From an uncultured Comamonadaceae bacterium (GTDB taxonomy: Bacteria > Pseudomonadota > Gammaproteobacteria > Burkholderiales > Burkholderiaceae_C), in contig CALMOI010000315.1 in the NCBI GenBank assembly GCA_937871735.1, forward strand, positions 1-5,418: a stretch of 5,418 nt of DNA. The letters are read 5' to 3'. A program made the position numbers and the translations under genes. Below the pieces are notes generated by a model. That model was not told the DNA's origin, searched no databases, and saw nothing but the letters and a program-made list of their open reading frames with translations. Of this stretch, positions 1 through 5,418 are shown piece by piece (position 1 is the first letter of the stretch; each line of letters begins with the position of its first letter).

Positions 1-559
<559 letters not shown>

Positions 560-617
560 AGCTGTGGGAACCCTTGGGGAATTGCAGAAACTGTGCGCGC
601 AAGGCGCAAAGACGTTA

Positions 618-623
618 ATTATC
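618..623 (-). promoter_or_regulatory. Candidate -10 element for ettA
   Basis: On the minus strand the hexamer GATAAT lies about 60 bp before the ettA start codon and matches the sigma-70 -10 consensus at five of six positions. It sits in the only AT-rich patch of the spacer. No good -35 hexamer is found 16-18 bp upstream: the best TTG-containing hexamer (TTGTCG) is only 8 bp away. The call therefore rests on the -10 alone and on its position, which would give a leader of roughly 50 nt. Confidence 0.3.
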
Positions 624-645
624 GTGTCATGCGACAATGCGGGCT

Positions 646-670
646 GTTGCAGGACCCAGTTGCCTGCAAC
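646..670. repeat. 8-bp perfect inverted repeat in the ettA-rhlE divergent spacer
   Basis: GTTGCAGG (646-653) and CCTGCAAC (663-670) are perfect inverted copies separated by 9 bp. GCTG at 643-646 can also pair with CAGC at 673-676 across a 3-nt bulge, so the same DNA could fold as a longer hairpin in RNA. It lies upstream of both divergent genes, about 20 bp beyond the ettA -10 candidate and 138 bp before the rhlE start. The centre-to-centre spacing of about 17 bp would suit a dimeric DNA-binding protein, but no known operator consensus is recognised. The rest of 560-807 holds no gene that I can support. Confidence 0.45.
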
Positions 671-784
671 TTCAGCACTTTGCTGGGGACGAAGAAAGCT
701 TTTTCCGGCTCCCACTCTTGCAATCCATCTGCCTTTGACTGGCCCGGTCGTGAACCTTCACCCCGGAACAGGCCGATGCCCCAA

Positions 785-801
785 GCGCCCCGGACGGGCG
801 C
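785..801 (+). promoter_or_regulatory. GC hairpin occupying the ribosome-binding-site position of rhlE
   Basis: GCGCCC (785-790), a five-base loop CGGAC, and GGGCGC (796-801) form a perfect 6-bp GC stem that ends six bases before the rhlE ATG at 808. The usual Shine-Dalgarno window is therefore inside the right arm, and no purine-rich GGAG-type site is visible. The structure is seen directly; a role in restraining rhlE translation is inferred. It is not a terminator, since no T tract follows. Confidence 0.4.
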
Positions 802-807
802 CTCCAA

Positions 808-2547
<1,740 letters not shown>

Positions 2548-2593
2548 CACCAGTCGCCTAGTGCGAGGCCGATCACGGCCAACGAATCTCTAA

Positions 2594-2607
2594 GATTAGA
2601 AATAATC
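2594..2607 (+). other. Small GAAA-tetraloop hairpin in the rhlE 3' untranslated region
   Basis: GATTA (2594-2598), loop GAAA, and TAATC (2603-2607) form a 5-bp stem capped by a GNRA-type tetraloop between the rhlE stop and the terminator. The left arm also belongs to the competing palindrome TCTAA-GA-TTAGA (2589-2600), and a third small stem, GGCCG/CGGCC, lies at 2567-2580. The stems are visible but short and AT-rich, so stability and function are uncertain. Confidence 0.25.
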
Positions 2608-2624
2608 ACAGAGAAAACCAAATG

Positions 2625-2654
2625 AAAAGAGGGCTAGCGTAGCCCTCTTTTTTT
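2625..2654. terminator. Bidirectional rho-independent terminator between rhlE and the cupin gene
   Basis: AGAGGGCTA (2628-2636), a GCG loop, and TAGCCCTCT (2640-2648) form a perfect 9-bp stem, extendable by three A-T pairs. It is followed on the plus strand by six T residues (2649-2654). On the minus strand the right arm is followed by a four-T run (complement of 2625-2628, partly within the stem). It lies 80 bp after the rhlE stop and about 18 bp after the convergent cupin gene, so it should end transcripts from both sides, with the plus direction stronger. Confidence 0.9.
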
Positions 2655-2669
2655 GTGCCCGAAGCTGCC

Positions 2670-3053
2670 TCAAACCCGCACAAACAGCGTCTGCAAAGGC
2701 TCGTCGCCGACCTGACGGCTCCAGTGGCCGTGGATGCTGGCGTCGAAGGTTGCGCCTTCGGGCAGGGTGTCGGCGGAGAAGAAGTGGTCTCCGGCTTTGA
2801 AGATGCGCGAGCTGCCGTCTTGCAGGCCGATTTCCATCTGTCCGCCCAACACGATCAGCCATTGCGGGCTGGTGGTGCAGTGGAAGCTGCTGCGAAACCC
2901 CACCGGACTTTGCCGCAATTGGTAGCCGCCTGAAGGCAGCAACGGCGACAGCATGGCTTGGGGCGTGCCCTCGCTCAGGGCGACTTCTTCGTCTTTGAAA
3001 CGCGCCCGGCCATCGACATCGGTAAACAGCACTACTTTTTTGAAAACGCTCAC
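2670..3053 (-). CDS. Small cupin-domain protein, function unknown
   Basis: The product is 127 aa and starts with GTG at 3053, chosen because AGGAG stands six bases upstream and the reading MSVFKKVVLFTDVDGRARF looks like a natural N-terminus. Residues about 40-127 fit a single beta-barrel cupin. The first motif region is FHCTTSPQWLIVLGGQMEI (57-75), followed by the turn FKAGDHFFSADT (85-96) and a second His cluster HGH (108-110) before GDEPLQTLFV. It resembles a widespread group of short cupins whose first motif reads like WHxAPRRQF. Compared with the classical HxH(x)3-4E metal motif, only H58 is kept: the second His is T60 and the Glu position is probably Q64. Metal binding, if any, would therefore use other residues such as H90, H108 or H110. 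There is no signal peptide or membrane segment. It is the second gene of a probable operon, 53 bp after the phosphatase gene. Substrate and role cannot be named; a small-molecule-binding or isomerase-like role is only a family possibility. Confidence 0.85.
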   Translation of the reverse strand: MSVFKKVVLFTDVDGRARFKDEEVALSEGTPQAMLSPLLPSGGYQLRQSPVGFRSSFHCTTSPQWLIVLGGQMEIGLQDGSSRIFKAGDHFFSADTLPEGATFDASIHGHWSRQVGDEPLQTLFVRV

Positions 3054-3059
3054 TTCGCA

Positions 3060-3064
3060 CTCCT
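3060..3064 (-). promoter_or_regulatory. Shine-Dalgarno site deciding the GTG start of the cupin gene
   Basis: On the minus strand AGGAG is followed by six bases and then GTG at 3053-3051. It is one of the best ribosome binding sites in the window and supports the non-ATG start. No in-frame ATG nearby offers a better choice. Confidence 0.75.
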
Positions 3065-3072
3065 GCTAATAA

Positions 3073-3107
3073 ATCGGGCCGCGATCATGGCACAGGCGCT
3101 GCCCGAT
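3073..3107 (-). promoter_or_regulatory. Intercistronic stem-loop between phosphatase and cupin genes
   Basis: ATCGGGC (3073-3079) and GCCCGAT (3101-3107) are perfect 7-bp inverted arms. After one mismatch the stem continues with three GC pairs, leaving a loop of about 13 nt. In the minus-strand RNA the structure begins at the last base of the phosphatase stop codon and is followed by UUAUUAG, eight bases before the cupin Shine-Dalgarno site. It could act as a weak terminator, an RNA-processing block or a decay barrier. The pairing is seen; the role is inferred. Confidence 0.45.
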
Positions 3108-3856
3108 CAAGGCTGCAAATACAGCGCGGCCAGCCGTTGGCGCTGGTCGTAACCCAGGCCCAGTGCGTCGTTTAAATAAGCGTCCACACCGCCCCAGCGG
3201 GTGTCGATTTCGTCCAGGCCCGCCTCCAAATAATCGGCCTGCACGCGCCACAGCACCGGCATCACGCCGGGTGGCCCGGCTTGCAAGAGGGCCGGATCGA
3301 CTTGCAGCAACTGGTTGGTCAGCAAATAGTCTTCCAGCACCACCGCGCGCGGCACGCCCAGCGCCAGCAGCAGCATGGCGGCGACCCAGCCGGTGCGGTC
3401 TTTGCCTGCGGTGCAGTGGAACAGCAGCGGCCCCGGCCCGTTCAGCAAGCGCTGAAACAGGGTGGCGAGCGTGGCGGCCTCTTCGGTGACAAAGGTGCGG
3501 TAGGTTTGTCGCATCAGGGCCAGCGCGTCGTCAGGCGTGGGGATGTGGCCGGTGGAATGCAAGGCGTGCATCTGCCGCAGCACCCACGGCGTGATCGGCA
3601 GCGCCTGTTGCGCAACGCCTGCGGGCAAGCGATTGGGTGCGGCCAGTCGCTCGGTTTCCATGCGCAAGTCCAGCACCTGCGCCAGCCCTAAGTCCAGCAA
3701 CAGCGCTTGGTCTTGCGCCGTCAACCCGGCCAAGTGGTCAGACCGGAACAGCGTGCGCCAGCGCAGCGCCCGCCCATCGGCTCCGACGTAGCCGCCCAAG
3801 TCGCGGAAGTTGCTGGCCCCAGTCAGGGGAATGGTGCGGGTGGGTAAAGAAGTCAT
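3107..3856 (-). CDS. Tyrosine-protein phosphatase, PtpB-like (Y_phosphatase3 family)
   Basis: With the start at ATG 3856 the product is 249 aa. The active-site P-loop HCTAGKDRTG (residues 147-156) has the nucleophile Cys148, Asp153 and phosphate-binding Arg154, and matches the HCxxGKDRT signature of the family that includes mycobacterial PtpB and Listeria LipA. The N-terminal GASNFRDLGGY (about 13-23) and LFRSDHL (36-42) blocks are also typical. Members hydrolyse phosphate from phosphotyrosine, and some from phosphoserine/threonine or phosphoinositides; which substrate applies here is unknown. No signal peptide is visible, so a cytoplasmic enzyme is expected. Start choice is open: an in-frame ATG at 3898 has AAGGG six bases upstream and would add 14 residues (MLDALVCFPDGRSS) that do not resemble the family, whereas 3856 has no good ribosome site but lies downstream of a promoter candidate. 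It is the first gene of a probable operon with the cupin gene and is divergent from the kinase gene. Confidence 0.88.
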   Translation of the reverse strand: MTSLPTRTIPLTGASNFRDLGGYVGADGRALRWRTLFRSDHLAGLTAQDQALLLDLGLAQVLDLRMETERLAAPNRLPAGVAQQALPITPWVLRQMHALHSTGHIPTPDDALALMRQTYRTFVTEEAATLATLFQRLLNGPGPLLFHCTAGKDRTGWVAAMLLLALGVPRAVVLEDYLLTNQLLQVDPALLQAGPPGVMPVLWRVQADYLEAGLDEIDTRWGGVDAYLNDALGLGYDQRQRLAALYLQP

Positions 3857-3893
3857 GGATGAGCGTCCATCTGGGAAACAGACCAAAGCGTCG

Positions 3894-3922
3894 AGCATAG
3901 CCCGCCCTTATTTCGCCGCAAA
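3894..3922 (-). promoter_or_regulatory. Candidate sigma-70 promoter for the phosphatase-cupin operon
   Basis: On the minus strand TTTGCG (3922-3917) and TATGCT (3899-3894) are separated by exactly 17 bp. The -10 matches the consensus at four of six positions and the -35 at three. Transcription would begin near 3887, leaving a leader of about 30 nt before ATG 3856 and excluding the upstream ATG at 3898. The match is modest. Confidence 0.3.
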
Positions 3923-3932
3923 ATCGCGCCCC

Positions 3933-4955
3933 ATGCACATGCCATCAGCCCCCCATGCCGCGCCAGACGCCACCTCGCCCCAACAGCGCCACCACCACGC
4001 CGAGCAGCGCGATTTGTTCTGGATCGCCGCTGTGGTCTGCGGCTTTTTTGTACTGCCTGGGCGACTGGAGCTGTCCGAAGCCCTGCTGAGTTGGATGAGT
4101 CGCTACGAAACCTTGCAAATCGACGAATTGCCGCTGACGCTGCTGGTGCTGTCGCTGTGCCTAGCCGTCTACAGCCGCCGCCGCGCCCGCGAGCTGGCCG
4201 ACGAGGTGCGCGCCCGGCAAATCGCCGAAACGCAGAACCTGCGCATGCTCGAACAAAACCGGCTGCTGGCGCGCCAGCTCATCACCTTGCAAGAGCAAGA
4301 GCGCCGCCACTTGGCGCAAGAGCTGCATGACGAGATCGGGCAGTACTGCGTGGCGATCAAGGTGGATGCCGCCTCTATCGCGCACGACACCCGAGGCAGC
4401 CTGCCCGAAGCCCACGCCAGCGCCCAGTCCATCAGCCAGACCGCCAGCCACCTGCACGCGGTGGTGCGCGGCATGCTGGAGCGCCTGCGCCCCACCGCGC
4501 TGGACGACCTGGGGCTGGCCGACTGCCTGCAAGTGCTGACCTCGGCTTGGTCGCGGCGGCACCGCATCCCCTGCACGCTGCACATTGACGACGGCGGCGA
4601 CAGCACCCACCCCATCAACCAACTGGGCGAAGTCCACAACATCACCCTCTACCGCTTGGTGCAAGAAAGCCTGACCAACATCGCCAAGCACGCCCAGGCA
4701 CAGCACGCCAGCGTCAGCCTGCACTACACGGCCACAGGCAGCGGCGGTGAACTGACCCTGACCGTACAAGACGATGGCTGCGGCATCCCCAGCGAGCAGC
4801 CCGGCAGCGGCTTGGGACTGGTCGGCATGCGCGAGCGCTGCCACAGCCTGGGCGGCACGCTGCGCCTCCAGCGCCTGCCCGCAGGCGGCACCGAAGTGGC
4901 GGCGCGCTTTGCCATCCACCACCACAGCGCCAGCCCTGTCGAGGGCCAGCCATGA
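3933..4955 (+). CDS. Membrane sensor histidine kinase, NarX/UhpB-type (HisKA_3 + HATPase_c)
   Basis: With the start at ATG 3933 the product is 340 aa (338 aa if ATG 3939 is used). A polar His-rich N-terminus is followed by two hydrophobic segments (about 28-43 and 66-80) with a loop of only some 22 residues containing LELSE and DELP, then a basic stop-transfer RRRAR. A coiled-coil-like stretch (about 85-125) leads to the dimerization and phosphotransfer motif ERRHLAQELHDEIGQ, where His132 is the expected phosphoacceptor. The ATPase domain shows the N box QESLTNIAKHA (E245, N249), the G1 box DDGCGI (280-285) and GSGLGLVGM (291-299). Kinases of this class autophosphorylate and pass phosphate to a LuxR-type regulator, encoded immediately downstream with a 4-bp overlap. 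No ligand-binding domain is present, so the signal is unknown. The open frame reaches back to 3810, but the upstream ATGs (3810, 3855) would overlap the phosphatase gene and encode no recognisable domain. No clear ribosome site precedes 3933. Confidence 0.9.
   Translation: MHMPSAPHAAPDATSPQQRHHHAEQRDLFWIAAVVCGFFVLPGRLELSEALLSWMSRYETLQIDELPLTLLVLSLCLAVYSRRRARELADEVRARQIAETQNLRMLEQNRLLARQLITLQEQERRHLAQELHDEIGQYCVAIKVDAASIAHDTRGSLPEAHASAQSISQTASHLHAVVRGMLERLRPTALDDLGLADCLQVLTSAWSRRHRIPCTLHIDDGGDSTHPINQLGEVHNITLYRLVQESLTNIAKHAQAQHASVSLHYTATGSGGELTLTVQDDGCGIPSEQPGSGLGLVGMRERCHSLGGTLRLQRLPAGGTEVAARFAIHHHSASPVEGQP
4941..4945 (+). promoter_or_regulatory. Shine-Dalgarno site of the response regulator inside the kinase gene
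   Basis: GAGGG lies six bases before ATG 4952, within the last codons of the kinase. Together with the ATGA start/stop overlap it supports translational coupling of the two genes. Confidence 0.6.
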
Positions 4956-5418
4956 TCCGCATCCTGCTGGTCGATGACCATGCCGTGGTGCGTTCGGGCT
5001 ACCACCGCTTTTTGGAACGCCACGCCGACTTGCGCATCGTGGCCGAAGCCGCCAGCGCCGACGAGGGCTACGCCCAGTTCTGCCTGCACCAGCCCGATGT
5101 GAGCGTGGTGGACATCTCGATGGCCGGGGTGGGCGGCATTGAGCTGATCCGCCGCATGCTGGCACGCGAGCCCGCCGCGCGGACGCTGGCCTTCAGCATG
5201 CATGACGACGCCCAGTTTGTGACCCGCGCCCTGCAAGTGGGCGCGCGCGGCTACGTCACCAAGACCAGCCAACCCGAAACCCTGGTCGAGGCGGTGCGCA
5301 GCGTGCAGGCGGGCGGCCTGTTCCTCAGCCCCGATGTAGCCCGGCACCAGCGGGCCGCGCAGGCTGACGACCCACTGGCCCAGCTCTCGGCCAAGGAATT
5401 TGAAATCTTCCGCTGGTT
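4952..5418 (+). CDS. Response regulator transcription factor, NarL/FixJ (LuxR) family, C-terminus cut by window edge
   Basis: The frame opens with ATG overlapping the kinase stop (ATGA) and runs 155 codons to the window end without a stop; family members are usually about 210 aa. The receiver domain MIRILLVDDHAVVRSGY has the acidic pair D8-D9, the phosphoacceptor D54 (in SVVDISMAG), the switch residue S82 and the conserved K104 (GYVTKTS). A short linker leads to LSAKEFEIFRW (145-155), the first helix of a LuxR-type helix-turn-helix; the DNA-recognition helix is beyond the edge. It is the cognate partner of the upstream kinase, judging by the overlap and matching class (HisKA_3 kinases pair with NarL-type regulators). 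Its targets cannot be read from the window; the divergent phosphatase operon or its own promoter are natural candidates only by position. The phosphorylation site is intact, so it should be an active regulator. Confidence 0.93.
   Translation, partial: MIRILLVDDHAVVRSGYHRFLERHADLRIVAEAASADEGYAQFCLHQPDVSVVDISMAGVGGIELIRRMLAREPAARTLAFSMHDDAQFVTRALQVGARGYVTKTSQPETLVEAVRSVQAGGLFLSPDVARHQRAAQADDPLAQLSAKEFEIFRW

Noticed and set aside
695..702. AAAGCTTT palindrome upstream of rhlE
   Set aside because: An 8-bp self-complementary stretch in an A/T-rich patch is expected by chance, and it has no matching second copy in the spacer.
735..740. TTGACT as a -35 element for rhlE
   Set aside because: The hexamer is a good match, but 16-18 bp downstream there is only GC-rich sequence with nothing resembling a -10 element.
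2596..3060. 154-codon minus-strand frame overlapping the cupin gene
   Set aside because: It is Arg/Pro/Ser-rich without cupin features and reads through the terminator hairpin; the frame from 3053 to 2670 gives the coherent cupin.
3810..3932. N-terminal extension of the kinase to ATG 3810 or 3855
   Set aside because: It would overlap the phosphatase N-terminus on the other strand and adds a sequence without domain or signal-peptide character; 3933 is more economical.
4161..5165. 334-codon minus-strand open frame opposite the kinase and regulator
   Set aside because: It is opposite two well-supported genes with intact catalytic motifs; its composition is that of a codon-bias shadow.

Overview
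The window looks like chromosomal DNA from a betaproteobacterium, most likely order Burkholderiales and perhaps a Comamonadaceae-type aquatic lineage. This is an inference from high GC, from the style of the RhlE and EttA proteins, and from the short two-helix sensor kinase with an LELSE...DELP loop. No rRNA gene or marker allows a firm placement. I see no insertion sequence, phage gene, CRISPR array, tRNA or other sign of recent transfer.

Layout. Positions 1-559 (minus) hold the N-terminal third of ettA, an ABC-F ribosome-associated ATPase, cut by the window edge. A 248-bp divergent spacer (560-807) follows. It has a weak ettA promoter candidate, an 8-bp perfect inverted repeat, and a GC hairpin directly before the next start codon. 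Positions 808-2547 (plus) encode RhlE, a DEAD-box RNA helicase with a long Gly/Arg-rich tail. A strong hairpin terminator at 2625-2654 separates it from a convergent minus-strand pair: a cupin-fold protein (2670-3053) preceded by a protein tyrosine phosphatase of the PtpB-like family (3107-3856). Divergent from the phosphatase is a two-component system on the plus strand: a membrane sensor histidine kinase (3933-4955) and a NarL/FixJ-type response regulator (from 4952, cut at 5418). The two overlap by 4 bp.

How the genes relate. EttA and RhlE both act on the translation/RNA machinery and are transcribed away from a common spacer. The phosphatase and cupin genes form a probable two-gene operon sharing the terminator. 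The kinase and regulator are a translationally coupled signalling pair. Whether that pair controls the divergent phosphatase-cupin operon cannot be decided from the sequence.

I do not see a convincing previously undescribed system. The observations most worth a second look are the start-codon-proximal hairpin of rhlE, the duplicated DPxRT motif in its tail, the intercistronic stem-loop in the phosphatase-cupin operon, and the tightly packed divergent start region around 3854-3935.
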